Assembly (NCBI RefSeq): GCF_963675165.1
Contig: NC_087377.1
Location: 17,278,518-17,342,517 of the forward strand
Reading direction: 5' to 3'
Length of the DNA: 64,000 nucleotides
Source: Halichondria panicea
Taxonomy: Eukaryota; Porifera; Demospongiae; Suberitida; Halichondriidae
The translations under genes and the position numbers were made by a program. This document shows, in pieces, positions 35,212 through 47,032 of this stretch (its first letter is position 1; each line of letters starts with the position of its first letter). The notes beneath the pieces are model-generated. The model had not been told where the DNA came from and did not search any database. It saw only the letters and a program-made list of their open reading frames with translations.

Positions 35212-37353
35212 GGTTTAGAATAGTGCTAAGCAAGCTAGGCTATATTAACACAAAGAAGACTCTGAAACCAAGAGTTTCTACAAGCCTCAAGCAACGTTAA
35301 AGCTTTGCTCTGGCTAGTCTACATAAAAAAACTCACATTGATGAAGGCAGTTTCTGTTTCTTGAGAATCACGCATTGCAAATAAAAAGTTGCTATTGTCA
35401 TAGTAGTTAGCTCTGCACTAGAGCACTAGCTATTGTAGCTGCAAGAGAGAGATAAAAGCTGCAAAGCGGCACTGCAGAACGCAAAACTTAAAAAAAAATT
35501 TTTTTTTAATGATGCACTGTATCATCGTTACTATGACTTCAACATAAACTGTGTGATGTTGCCATGTTCCATACAAGTTAATCTTGACATCATCTTGCCT
35601 GTACGCGCAGCATAATCAGTATAATAGACCTACTTAGAAGACCTCAGGTCCATAAGTGAAATAATGGACCTCTCAGTGACCTATCAGATTGCAGTATTAC
35701 TACAAGCATTTTCTAATAACAGGACTGAACACATGGACAGCAAGTTGTCTTTAATATGCACACCGTAATTCTGGGCTCCTGGAGAGAGTTTTGGACAAGG
35801 CCTTGAGAAAAGACAGGTGAAAGCAGCTCCTTCATTATAGCACAATCACACCTACCCTAAACATTCTATGTTGTGTGTGTGTTTGTTCAATGTCCGTATG
35901 TATAGTAATGATCATGTGATCCTCGTGTGCAGGCTTTCAGTGGTGGACATTGAGGTACCTACATACGAGCTACCATTACCAGAGGGTGTGGGTGAGGAAA
36001 AACTTCGCCCACTAATCAGTCACATCTTAATTATAAAGACAGTCGTGTTCATTTGACCTAAGTTATGAGAGTGACCTTCACAGTGACCTCTGGGAGTGGA
36101 TAGCGGACCATCTAGCAGCCGATTGGACGACTGTCACTCAACTCAGGATGGAGGAGAGTAAGAGAGATCCATCAGAGGAACCATTTCGCTCCCTCTACAC
36201 TGCCAGGGAGTTGCTGTCAGGTGATGATAGTTGTCTTAATTGTAGTAGCTCAGTTTAGGGCTCTTTATTAATGTACATGTGTGTGACATTAAACAGTGCT
36301 CCTTTTATATAGCTTTCCTAAAGTGGTTGAAATTAGATCATTGTAACAAGTTATGGGCGTCTGAAGACGCTACACTAGACAATGGTTCCATGCGTTAAAT
36401 ATCTGTTAGGGCTCTTTAATTAATGTACAAGCTCCTTCACTAATTGCTTTGCTTAGTACACAAGTATGAAGGCCTGCCTACACTGTACCAATACATGTAT
36501 TGATTAATCCACTTTAATTGAGACTCTTGTTTTCCCACTGCAGGTATGAGGGCTAAACTGGATGCCTATCCTCTCAAAGAGCTCGAGGATTTCACTATTT
36601 TCTCGTGTTTTGTTGAACTGGAAATGGTCCTACCCCCCACATAGTATCACATGTTGAACAGTCACGAGGTGGACACGTACGGTAGTAACGAGCACCACTT
36701 CAGTCTGGCCCACAAGACTGCCCTCCATGGCCGCCTGCCCATCATATAGTTCCTAGTGGAGAGTGGACTGCCCTCCTCCGCACTGCAGATACCCAGATGA
36801 CTCATTCACCACACCCGCCATGCTCGCTATACAGGTACAGGGAACACTTACTAATAGGCAGTTACTGGTTGTCCGTTTGACACTGACATTTCTGTATATC
36901 ATCGAAAATCTCGAAATGTTTAGTTTGGGCAATCTGTGAAAAATTAATGCCTTGAAAATAACCCGCTATCATAAAATTAATTGTGTTTGAAAATTGAGAA
37001 TATTATTTTGCAATTTTACGTTCAGTCTCCTAATAATTGACTACCATTGCCCCCTCCACTAGGGTGGTTCAGTGGAGTGTCTCCAATGGCTAGTGGAGGA
37101 GGCTAAGATCCCCTTCCAAGTGAGGAACACTGGGGGAGAGACTCTCATGCATCACGCTGCGTTATAGGGGTGGGCGGATGTGTGAGTGGGTGGGTGGATG
37201 TGTGCTGTTAGTGTAATAAGTGCTTGCTCAAGTCTAAAATGTGTGTATCGCATTAGCTACTGTAGCAACGATAACTGAAAATAATGCTGTCATATTGTTG
37301 GTTTTTAGATATTTAGTTTCTAAGTCTAGCTGTATCACTCCCCTACCCCACAC

Positions 37354-38100
37354 CATAGATTGAAAAGGAAGGGGATTGGAAATGACCAGGCCGCCCTGTG
37401 TAAACTGGTGAAACACTCCGCGTTATGATTTCGCGCTCGCGAATATTTACCGTACTCGGGTTGTATTTCAACTGTTTCTAGCTATCCTATCCGCTAGCAA
37501 TCACTCAGGAGCTGGGAGGTACTCTAGAGAAGTAACTTTACACCACTGACAAGCTCTATATCCCTTGTCTTTACTTTGTTTTTACTTTTTGTTGAGTTTA
37601 GCTTGAAATACTCCATGTCAACTTTTCTCTTTCCCTGCTGTGAAGCCGAAACAGCAAAGGACATTGCTTGACTTGGTTATTATGTATCTAAGTGCTATAT
37701 AGGATGGTTTCATGCCATGGATAAGCTGTACTGTTCATAAACGTTTGCAGTATAGCCCTTCAAACTGCTTTAGTATACTTTTAGACACACCACGGGCCTT
37801 GACCTCCCACGACTTCATAGTAAGAGCTATTCCTTCTTGTATAGCATTTATTTGTTTAGTGATAGTGGCTGCGTTGCTTAGTCTACCTTTTAGAGCTAGA
37901 TTCTCTTTACTTTTTAGAATAATCAACATTAAAAGTGATCAATTTCACCATTTCTATGTACAACACATTGTATGGCAGCAAGACAGGTAATGAGCATGCT
38001 GACTATAAATTTAATCCTTTGTAGTTTTAGCCACACCCTATAACGCGGAGTGTTTCACGCAAACATTTTCGTTTTCAATCCCCTTCCTTTTCAATCTATG
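37354..38100. mobile_element. CATAGAT-TIR element, 7-bp duplication
   Basis: Ends CATAGATTGAAAAGGAAGGG and the inverted CCCTTCCTTTTCAATCTATG, flanked by CCCACAC (37347-37353 and 38101-38107). The same TIR type (GGAAGGGGATTGG core) bounds 45269-46659 and 53710-54939. Inner arms share AACACTCCGCGTTAT. No transposase recognised. CA-starting ends with 7-8 bp duplications recall the P superfamily; assignment uncertain. Confidence 0.65.
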
Positions 38101-38445
38101 CCCACACACACCACACACAACCGCTCACACACACCACCCACACACACACACACCCACACACAGCTGCTCATGGACTTTGGCTACAGCATGGTCCACACGG
38201 ACAGGGAGAACCAGAAGCCGATGGATTGGGCTGATGCTATGGGTCAGAATATCTGTGTCCTCTATCTCATGATGTACGAGACTTGTTGGGCACTCTCCGG
38301 AGAACTGACACACATGGCCGAGCAGCTCGCTATGTAAGTGGAGGGCCTTTAATTAGTGATTGTGTAGTGTGTGTGTGTGATGGTGGTGTGTGTGCAAGTC
38401 TGTATGAGAGTGTGTTACTGGGAGAATTGCTACTGCTAGTGTCTA

Positions 38446-38641
38446 CCGTATAGCCGGTAATTTTCGGGGTTGAGCAATATTTAGTCACTTTGTGGATAGT
38501 ATGTTCGTAGTTGCTGCTTTCACTGCAGGTAAAGGTAGTCAAGGTTGCTTCATTCGTGGGTAAAATATTCGTGGTCTAGCTATAGTGTTCAACCACGAAA
38601 ACCACGAATATTTTGCCCCACGAAAATTACCCGCTATACGG
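38446..38641. mobile_element. CCGTATAGC miniature element, TA target site
   Basis: CCGTATAGCCGGTAATTTTCG at the left pairs with CGAAAATTACCCGCTATACGG at the right; TA flanks at 38444-38445 and 38642-38643. No coding capacity. Confidence 0.65.
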
Positions 38642-39118
38642 TATTAGATATTTAATTGTTGATAACCTAACTACACCACTCAATTGTCTGCACTGTTACT
38701 GTAATAAGCCCCTCCCCCTTGCCACACCCATCCACCCCCTCAGTGTACAGAAGGAGAATGGACAGTTACGAGATGCATTCTCCAGTCTAGAGAAAGAGCA
38801 TGAATCTGCCATTACTAAACTGCTGACTAGTCACGAGGAGAGACTGACTAAGATGAGGGAACATCACGTCGACCTCATGGCATCAACTGCACATGAACCA
38901 GGACACTCCGCCCACTGGAGGGAGAGGGGCTACTGCACCATCAGCCAATAAGAAGTAAGTGCAATCACTCTGTAATGATTATTCTACACACGTAATTATT
39001 TCCTTGTGTTCGTATATATAACCGTGGGTGTATCTCAGAAATTATTTTGTGCCCAAAGTTAGTAATTATCCGTGGTCCATTTGACCCAATTTTATCAAAC
39101 AAAAGCACTCTTGTATTA

Positions 39119-39512
39119 CCGTATATGCTCGATCAGAGGCCGCTCTGGTATAAAGGACGCACTCAAATAGTAGCCTCCCTTGCTAGCAAAATGAACATTT
39201 AGTAGCCGCTCTCAAATAGTAGCCTCAGTGAACTTTGGCTCTAGCATTTCTGCACGTGGCAGCCAAAAAAAATTATTACTATATAGCAGCTAGCTACATG
39301 TACGTAGCTACAAGTAGCAGCTTGTTAGTGCTTCACAAAGACTTTCTCATGACAGAGTTCAAGTTTATAAACAACAATTTAATGTCAAACTAAATATTTT
39401 GGAGCTAATAAACGCCGCTCTTGAACAGTACGTGTCCTCTCTTGAATTGTAGCCTCCTCTTCCAGCAAAATGAAACATTTAGTAGCCGCGGCTCCTGATC
39501 AAGCATATATGG
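39119..39512. mobile_element. CCGTATATGCTCGATCAG miniature element, copy 1
   Basis: Ends CCGTATATGCTCGATCAG and CTGATCAAGCATATATGG, flanked by TA. Close copy at 41619-42012. Contains repeated AGTAGCC(T/G)C blocks and no coding region. Confidence 0.7.
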
Positions 39513-40194
39513 TAATTGTCGTTTTCTGTAGCTCTCTTTATATCCTATCAAATGATGCGAAAAGTGAATTATCAACCCCCTCCCCCCAGCAGGGGTCAAG
39601 TGCCTGTGAGGAAGGCGCCCCCTGAACCACCCACTACCCCTCAACGATCCTCCAATCGTCCCCCTGTACCCCCGGATCCTGCCGCTAAGAAGAGGTCGCG
39701 AGGGTCAAAGGACAGAGGTCATGAGGCGGCAGATAAAGGGGAGGACCATAATACCATTGACTATCGAACAGCCACCCCCCAAGAAGTGTTAGAGTGAGTG
39801 AATAGTATAAATTAATGTGCAGGTATGTACTACATGTACATGTCCCCCGTTTAATCAATTGGTTAGTGGACTCGTTCAGTCGCCATAACTTGAATTCCGT
39901 GGATCCAATTTTATGATTCTCCCAGAAAGCTTAGAAAAAGACCTTTCAAATGGTACCAGATATTTGGGAGATGACAGATTTAGCACGATACCATGTAATA
40001 ATAGCCCATGGTTCAAAGTTGAATTATGGCCACATCTAAATATTGGATTGAAATACATCATTTCTTTCTGAAAATCATCAAATTTTTGAAATTGGGGTCA
40101 CGTTACTAAAGTTATGGCTGCTAAAAGATGTTCAACTACTGTAACATGTCCGTGCTTGAATTATAACTAGTGTACCTATACACACACTATGACT

Positions 40195-40335
40195 GCACCC
40201 CCCCCCCCCACACACACACACACACACTATGATTGCACCCCCCCCCCACACACACACACACACTATGACTGCACCCCCCCACACACACACACACACATAC
40301 TATGACTGCACCCCCCCACACACACACACACACCC
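40195..40335. repeat. C-tract/CA minisatellite
   Basis: Four units of roughly 32 bp, each CTATGA(C/T)TGCACCCCCCC followed by a CA run, just before the ankyrin-gene piece at 40350. Unit length varies in both the C and the CA run. Confidence 0.9.
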
Positions 40336-41212
40336 TCCCACGACACACAGGAAGCAGATAACGTCAGTAGCTCAGCGTATGAATGCTAATGGAGAGGCTC
40401 GTAAACGTGGTGGTGGTATGACCCGAACCTTCTCCCCCCTCTCTCCTATCATACAGCGCCTCTACAGCAAGTCAGATGTGGTGAGAGACACTGTACATGT
40501 GTGTAGCTTGTGTGCAATACAGTAGAGTTAAGTACGCACTGTATCATACCTGTTTGGTAGTGGCCATGCACCAGGCAGAGGTTTGGGGGCTCATTAACCT
40601 GGCTGTATTATAGTGGGACACATGCTATGGAGACTTTGGGGTCCATTAACCTGGCTGTATTATAGAGGCTGCATGTACTTGTAGGGTATAGACAGGTTTC
40701 AATGTAGCCAACAGTTTAGTATAGCCACCTACATTGTTTGATTTCTGTGCCCAGGCTGATAGCAAGAGTGAGAGGTCCTCCAGGAGCCAGAGACACACAG
40801 AGTGAGTTATCCCTACACTTACTGGGAGACCACTCGGCCATTGCATACACTTGCTAGTGTCACTGTGTATTACCAATCATGTGTGTACACTGTAGCAGTC
40901 ACTTTAGTTGCAGCATTATTTCTCTTCTTTATAAATTACCCCACCCACACACGCCCACGCACTGTAGAGACGCTAGGAGATCGGCTCCGAAAGTCAAGTT
41001 CTCTAAAACTATTACCGAGTTTCCAGACTACAGTCACTATGACAACCCGACAGAGATGAAATCAGTATCAAGCCCAGGTCAAAGTCCGTCCCATAGTCAC
41101 CATGGCAAGTTGGTTGGGGACTCGCTGAGGGTCAAAGGTGAAAGCTCGGAACACAATTCTAGGAAATCATCAGAAAAATAATGGCACAAACTTATTGCAT
41201 TGTTTTTATCAT

Positions 41213-42402
41213 AGATAGTAGAGGAAGGGATTGGAAACGGGATCACGTGAGCTTATACTTGCAACGTGAGGCCTCTGGGACCGTGCGCGTTGCAACCAAT
41301 AGAAACCTTGAGGTGTGATTTTACTGGTTTTGAGGTCAAGAGAAGCTTTTGAAAAGAAACAAATGAGAGGTAAGTAAATGTATGAATAGCCCTAAAATTT
41401 GTCTTGAGGCATGGCTAGGTACAAAATGAAACATTATTACTAGCTAGAAGTCATGTTCACTCTGGTAGCACACAAAATTACAACACTTAGCTTTTTCTTT
41501 TTTTTTGTGGGGTAAGAACTGACATATGAATTGCATCTATTGTAAATGAATGGTCACAGTAGTAGTATATGATGGTATTTTATTGCTTCAGCTGTATATT
41601 GGAAGTGGGGATAGCATACCGTATATGCTCGATCAGAGGCCGCTCTTGTATAAAGGCCGCACTCAAATAGTAGCCTCCCTTGCTAGCAAAATGAAACATT
41701 TAGTAGCCGCTCTCAAATAGTAGCCTCAGTGAACTTTGACTCTAGCATTTCTGCACGTGGCAGCCAAAAAAATTATTACTAGCAGCTAGCTACATGTACG
41801 TAGCTATGAGTAGCAGCTTGTTAGTGCTTCACAAAGACTTTCTCATGGCAGAGTTCAAGTTTATGCAGGTGAAAACAACTTTTGATGACAAACTAAATTA
41901 TCTGGAGCTAATAAACGCCGCTCTTGAACAGTGGCCCCTCTTGAATTGTAGCCTCCTCTTCCAGCAAAATGAAACATTTAGTAGCCGCGGCTCCTGATCA
42001 AGCATAATACGGTACTTCTTGAGTTATTGGCCGATATGTTGATTTCCACTAGCCATCTTTGCGGGGTAGTATCTCCATAACTAAGCTGAGTTTATATTAG
42101 AGACTCGGCAATATTAAAGATCAATGTCCATATTATTGCTTCCAATCCATTACATTTTGAAAATCACTATTCATGCTCTGATTTTGTCACCGCAGTGTCG
42201 ATGTGTGGCAAGAACTTGGACTGAGAAATCACTGGAAGAACATTGATAGATAATTCATGTATAATTATGTTTAGACCATGCTTATACCTTTTATTGATTG
42301 TTCATTGTTGTCTATGCATGATCATAAGCTTTTAGTTTAGCATAAACTGCCATTATAATTATTAGTGCACAAAAAGTTTATTGCAAGCTCAGCACTTTAC
42401 CA
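41213..42402. repeat. Left arm of large inverted repeat
   Basis: Starts CATAGATAGTAGAGGAAGGG and is repeated, inverted, by about 45405-46659. It is a right-truncated copy of the CATAGAT-TIR element: the right end is cut at about 42402, where sequence like a Kelch-gene 3-prime end begins. It carries the TA-flanked insertion 41619-42012, which the other arm lacks. Confidence 0.7.
41619..42012. mobile_element. CCGTATATGCTCGATCAG miniature element, copy 2
   Basis: Ends CCGTATATGCTCGATCAG and GCATAATACGG with TA flanks (41617-41618 and 42013-42014). The opposite arm at about 45760 has the empty site with a single TA, which proves the insertion and its target duplication. Confidence 0.75.
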
Positions 42403-42610
42403 ATATTCAAACTGTGGAGTGCTAATTAGTTATTTTGTTAATTGTAACTGTGCGATGAGTTTATAACGATATTGATATTTTTTATCGTGTTGAGTTGCAA
42501 CAGAATTTTATCGCATATAATTATAGTTATTATGATGACATGAAGTGGTACATACATAATTACATTGCCAGAAAATAGTACAAAAACAGACAAAATAATA
42601 TTTAACAGTC
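42403..42610 (+). pseudogene. Relic of a Kelch-gene 3-prime end
   Basis: CAATATTCAAACTGTGG and AGTGCTAATTAGTTATTTTG match the last codons and 3-prime flank of genes C-F. Everything upstream in the Kelch exon is missing, so another family member once stood here and was replaced or deleted. Confidence 0.55.
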
Positions 42611-42729
42611 TCATAACAAGTTCAAGTCCTTGGTTGGGGTCTTGTCCGAGGGTAGGGTGGACGCCTTCTCCCAGAATACAAAGTCTATCTCCTCTTCTGA
42701 GTCAGACAGTGAGGGGTGGGGCTCGGGAA
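42611..42729 (-). CDS. Acidic terminal exon (orphan copy)
   Basis: Open copy of the exon at 10764-10882, in the DSEEE form. Here it follows only a Kelch relic. Confidence 0.45.
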
Positions 42730-44352
42730 CTGAGGGGTTAAAGAGTCACATGGTCATAGTCACACTGAGTGGCCAGTTTACGTGAGGCCCCTCTCTTTCT
42801 TAGCAGCATAGTAGGCCTAAAGGTGTGTGTGTTTGGGGGCAGGGGTCGTACATGATTGTACATTGCACACATTCAAATAGGACACACTATAGCTGACCTT
42901 GAATGACTTTAAGGGACTCTACAAAGTATGACACAAATGCATTTTCCAGCTAATGTACTCTGTACCTCTACCTCCATTGTCAGTGCCTCTTTTTGTCTCC
43001 TCAACACTTGGCCGGGCTGAAAAATGGCCGCATAACTGGGGGCCGGAAAAGATGAGGGGTGGAAAAATCAAACAATAGTACAGAAGATAAATCAATCAGT
43101 CAATCTACAATTAGAACTAGAGCACTGAAGTGCTACCCTCGGCTGTTGACATAAATAATAAAGATCTATAGAAACCAGAGGAGTGTTATACAATAGTATA
43201 TATGATCTGGCTAAGCAGCAAGTAACGGGAGCAATAAAAAAACTAGACTATATAGGCTGAAAGACTAGAGGTGAAAAGGGAGTTTTAGCATAACATCATA
43301 GACACGTACTTTATTACACTAATATTATAATGAAACAGTAGGTGGTGGCACAGGTCCAAACACATACTATGAAGGTTATAGCTTAGCTGGTTATTTTCAA
43401 TTAAGTACAATTTGCAATTTGGGCCTGAAATAAATACTATTATTGATCTAAGCACACTATAATTATTGCAGCACTATTAAAGATGCTATTAAATACGATA
43501 AAATCGGAGGTTTGCAACACAAGATGACTACACAAGTCAACAAAGCTCTCAGAAAGAGACCTACAATGTGTGTAGTTGTCTGACATGCTATCACTCACTT
43601 CTCCAGCATTAGTTTCTCATTGTCCTATAATGATCTGATCCACTCCAGGTGCGTTGCTACCGCTGGTTGCTAGGTGGAACTCCGCTAGTAAGCTCTCCTC
43701 GTTGGGGTCAAAGTCCACCTCACCTGGTTGGTACAAATCCTAAGGGAGAAAACACGTGAAGAGTACTTACTACGAATTATGGTCAAACAATAATAACTGT
43801 ACACACACAAGCACGTCTTCAAACACTGCACATGTAACCAAGGCAATGGCTATAAGCAACTTCACCATAACACGACCCCTGGCTATAAGGTCAAATACTC
43901 GTGTCATTAGAGCCCTTGTCAGAGCTTGCTACATGACGGTAGTCTACTGGCGCACTCTTCAACAAACTATTTCAAAGTTTCAAACAGCTTTCTGGACCAT
44001 CCAAACAAAATCAAATGCGTCCTATAGGAACAGTGAACATGAAAATGTTGGCAGTAGGTATGTCCTATCAGGCTATTAAATAACAACACTATCACTCACT
44101 CATCATCCTGAGTTTGTCATCAGACTTGCATCTTTACGAGCAGCTTCGTCATGTAGGATCATCTGATTGGCCAGGAACTTGCCATTCCCACCTCCTCAGC
44201 AATGGTCTCTCTCCATGGTCCTGGCTATGTCACTGACAGTCTGTGGTCTACGATCCACTCTTGATAGGATCAAGGACTGCAAACTGTCCCATAATCTGTA
44301 CAGACTCTCTTCTTGATCATAACATATTCATGTACTCCTGATCATAATAATA
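42730..44352. other. Repeated 3-prime flank with minus-strand exon-like blocks
   Basis: Parallel to 58814-60330. Minus-strand blocks worth noting are 43650-43742 (reads DLYQPGEVDFDPNEESLLAE) and about 44085-44290 (reads GNGKFLANQMILHDEAARKD after a frame change). They look like exons of one acidic/helical minus-strand gene that I cannot name. The plus-strand open frame at 43756-44079 is not supported by conservation. Confidence 0.4.
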
Positions 44353-44361
44353 GTTGGCCAC

Positions 44362-44409
44362 TAGCCTCGAATCCACACCGATTAAAATATCGGCGTGGAT
44401 TCGAGGCTA
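44362..44409. mobile_element. 48-bp TAGCCTCG hairpin element
   Basis: TAGCCTCGAATCCACACCGA pairs with TCGGCGTGGATTCGAGGCTA around a short loop, one mismatch. Flanks GTTGGCCAC (44353-44361) and GTTAGCCAC (44410-44418) form a 9-bp duplication with one mismatch. Member of the TAGCCTC family. Confidence 0.7.
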
Positions 44410-44452
44410 GTTAGCCACTTGCTCACGTGGCCACGTGGTTTGCATTGCTGAA

Positions 44453-44790
44453 TGTCTTGTAGCTACTGCGGTTTTCAGAGTTCTTGCATCAATGTCTAGA
44501 GCGGAAGTCACTGGTCACGTGATATTCCCAAATATTTAAGGTTGGACAACATCACGGGAGCACAATATTGCTGAGTCAGGCAAGTTTTTTTACATGAGTT
44601 TTCATTTACAGACAAAATTATTCTTTACTAGTTATCCAGAGAAGTCTGAAATAAGAGTGTAGCTTCTCAGTATTATATAAGGAACTGGTTGAAGTGACTA
44701 CCCCGGTCTGCCTACTCATTTTGTGTTGCTGCAAGCTGATGTCAGTGATGAGTCATATAGACAGTAGAATCTCTCTCTCTTAGCTCCAGA
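44453..44790 (-). promoter_or_regulatory. Inverted copy of the gene D promoter
   Basis: Reverse complement of about 46690-46990. Shares GTCACGTGATATTC, ACTTCCGCTCTAGACAT-like and GCAAGAACTCTG blocks and TGAGTCAGGCAAGTTTTTTT. It would drive leftward transcription towards the minus-strand blocks at 44085-44290. Promoter activity is inferred. Confidence 0.45.
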
Positions 44791-44965
44791 CATCCAGTCC
44801 TGTGTTACTAATAGTAGCTCACAAAACTATTGGAAGTGCTTACAATCTCAAGGATAGCTTCAGTGGTGATGCAAAAGGCTTGCAAAGGCTAGGCTATTTC
44901 CAAGGTTGATTTTCTCCCAAATCATGTATTGGGAAAAAATCGGTTTAGAATGAAGCTAGACTTCA

Positions 44966-45122
44966 ATCTTGTTACGTAACGGTTCACGTGACAGGTACTT
45001 CCGCTCTAGACATTGGAGATGCAAGAACTCTGAAAACCGCTGTACAGACCATTGCAGTTCTTGCAACTCGATGTCTAGAGCGGAAGTGCCTGTCACGTGA
45101 ACCATTACATAACAAGATTGAA
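44966..45122. promoter_or_regulatory. Palindrome of two promoter-like modules
   Basis: Left arm CAATCTTGTTACGTAACGGTTCACGTGAC through ACTTCCGCTCTAGACATTG (broken here for length) mirrors the right arm CTAGAGCGGAAGTGCCTGTC, CACGTGAACC, ACAAGATTG. Each arm holds a TCACGTGA E-box beside an ACTTCCG (ETS-like) box. The same module occurs at 44460-44525 and upstream of gene D (46945-46995). Confidence 0.45.
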
Positions 45123-45268
45123 TTCTGGCTCATTCCTAACCAATTTTTCTCCAATAAAGCCTATTAATTTTGTTAAACTGGGAAAAATTCGACCTATATA
45201 GGAGGAAGGCTTTGAACATGAACAGCTAGCTAGCTGATGAGTATTTCCAATCGTTTTGTGAGTTACAC

Positions 45269-46659
45269 CATAGATAGTAGAGGAAGGGGATTGGAAACAC
45301 AGGCAATTAGCACTATTTCACACGGACCGTCCTTGCTACAATCTCAATTATAGCCGCGACCATGGATGCAACTTGAAGTGCTGAGCTTGCAATAAACTTT
45401 TTGTGCACTAATGGCAGTTTATGCTAAACTAAAAGCTTAAAGCAAGCTTATGATCATGCATAGACAACAATGAACAATCAATATAAGGTATAAGCATGGT
45501 CTAAACATAATTATACATGAATTATCAATGTTCTTCCAGTGATTTCTCAGTCCAAGTTCTTGCCACACATCGACACTGCGGTGACAAAATCAGAGCATGA
45601 ATAGTGATTTTCAAAATCTAATGGATTGGAAGCAATAATATGGACATTGATCTTTAATATTGCCGAGTCTCAAATATAAACTCAGCTTAGTTATGGAGAT
45701 GCTACCCCGCAAAGATGGCTAGTGGAAATCAACAAATCAGTCAATAAGTCAAGAAGTATGATATCCCCACTTCCAATATATAGCTGAAGCAATAAAATAC
45801 CATCATATACTACTACTGTGACCATTCATTTACAATAGATGCAATTCATTTGTCAGTTCTTACCCCACAAATAAAAAGAAGAAGCTAAGTGTTGTAAAAT
45901 CTTCAAATTTTGTGTGCTACCAAGAGTGAACATGACTTCAGTCTTCTAGCTAGTAATAATGTTTCATTTTGTACCTAGCCATGCCTCAAGACAAATTTTA
46001 GGGCTATTTATACATTTACCGTATTCACCCGAATTACCGGGACACTCTATTCTAAGGGACGCTTCGGACTTACGTAATTTTTTTCATTCTATATCAAGGA
46101 ACAACGGGAAATGTAAATATTTTTAGACGTCCCGATCTAATTAGAACGAAAAAGAGCATGTTAGCTCGATAGAGACTCAAAACTCTTAGAAACTCTCTGG
46201 ATTCTACTCTCTGGCACCGTAATATGTCACTGACGGTTGAAGACACCTTTGTAGACATGGAACCCGCGTACACAGCTTCTAAACTGCACGAAAGACATTT
46301 TAGCTGCAGAGCTAGCCTCGGCCTGGAATCGAGGCCTTGTACATACCTTAAATGGGGAAATATTCGTTCTAATTACTACGGGACACCCTAATACAAGGGA
46401 CACTTCGACTTTAACGTAATTTTTCTTGCTCTATTCCAAGGGACACTGCAAGCCGTAATTATTTTTTTGTGTCCCGGTAATTCAGATGAATACGGTACTT
46501 ACCTAGTATCCTCTCATTTGCTTCTTCTCTTCACCTCAAAACCAGTAAAATCACACCTCAAGGTGTCATAGGTTGCCACGCGCACGGTCCCAGAGGCCTT
46601 ACATTGCAAGCATAAGCTCACGTGATCCCGTTTCCAATCCCCTTCCTCTACTATCTATG
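45269..46659. mobile_element. CATAGATAG-TIR element, 7-bp duplication
   Basis: Ends CATAGATAGTAGAGGAAGGG and the inverse CCCTTCCTCTACTATCTATG. Flanks GTTACAC (45262-45268) and GTCACAC (46660-46666) form a 7-bp duplication with one mismatch. The interior matches 41213-42402 inverted. It contains the nested insertion 46019-46495. No transposase recognised, so it is probably non-autonomous. Confidence 0.7.
46019..46495. mobile_element. CCGTATTCACCCGAATTACCG element, TA target site
   Basis: Ends CCGTATTCACCCGAATTACC and GGTAATTCAGATGAATACGG, flanked by TA. The opposite arm near 41380 (AGGTAAGTAAATG) is the empty site with one TA. Internal repeats of GGGACAC(T/C) blocks; no coding sequence. Confidence 0.75.
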
Positions 46660-46904
46660 GTCACACAGCCTGTGTCACAGAACTAAAATTATATCCAGCT
46701 GGAGCTAAGGCTTAGCTTCAAGCTTTTACTGTCTATGACTAGACTCTCAACAGCTTGCAGCAACACAAAATGAGCGGGCAGGCTGGGGCAAGCCACTTCA
46801 TATAATACTGGGAAGCTACAATCCTATTCTGAATAACTAGTAACAAGTAATTTAGTGATGCATCTTGAGAACTCAATGTAAAAAACTTGCCTCACTCAGC
46901 AATG

Positions 46905-46995
46905 TTGGGCTCACGTGATGTTGTGTGGCTTTAATGTACATGAATATCACGTGACGGTAACTTCCGCTTTAGACGTCGAGTTGCAAGAACTCTGC
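46905..46995 (+). promoter_or_regulatory. Probable gene D promoter: E-boxes plus ETS-like box
   Basis: CTCACGTGATG (about 46911), ATCACGTGAC (46949), AACTTCCGC (about 46962) and a GCAAGAACTCTGC block lie 40-120 bp upstream of the gene D ATG. No TATA box was seen at a suitable distance. Confidence 0.45.
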
Positions 46996-47032
46996 AAAGG
47001 TCTATGTCTGTAGCTAGCTAGCTGCAAAAGCA

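Larger units (their letters stand above)
35930..41181 (+). pseudogene. Decayed ankyrin-repeat / coiled-coil / proline-rich gene
   Basis: A series of exon-like pieces in one orientation: 35934-36030; 36062-36221 (LHSDLWEWIADHLAADW); 36543-36835 (ankyrin, ALHGRLPII then a stop); 37064-37170 (ankyrin, GGSVECLQWLVEEAKIPF then a stop); 38162-38334 (LLMDFGYSMVHTDRENQKP); 38745-38953 (coiled coil); 39575-39796 (Pro-rich, PPEPPTTPQRSSNRPP); 40350-40488; 40755-40800; and 40968-41181 (Ser/His-rich end with TAA). The second ankyrin piece has an internal TAG near 36750 and a frame change near 36797. Four miniature transposons sit between the pieces. The 3-prime exons are still clean, so the break may be partial or due to sequence error. 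Confidence 0.55.

Noticed and set aside
39516-39797. Whether the proline-rich frame is an independent small gene
   Set aside because: Its start lies in a polypyrimidine tract that reads as an intron acceptor, and its end is a GT donor, so it is an internal exon of the ankyrin-type gene.
43756-44079. 107-codon plus-strand open frame
   Set aside because: In the parallel copy at 59820 the frame is interrupted, and it lies in an intron-like interval of the minus-strand exon blocks.
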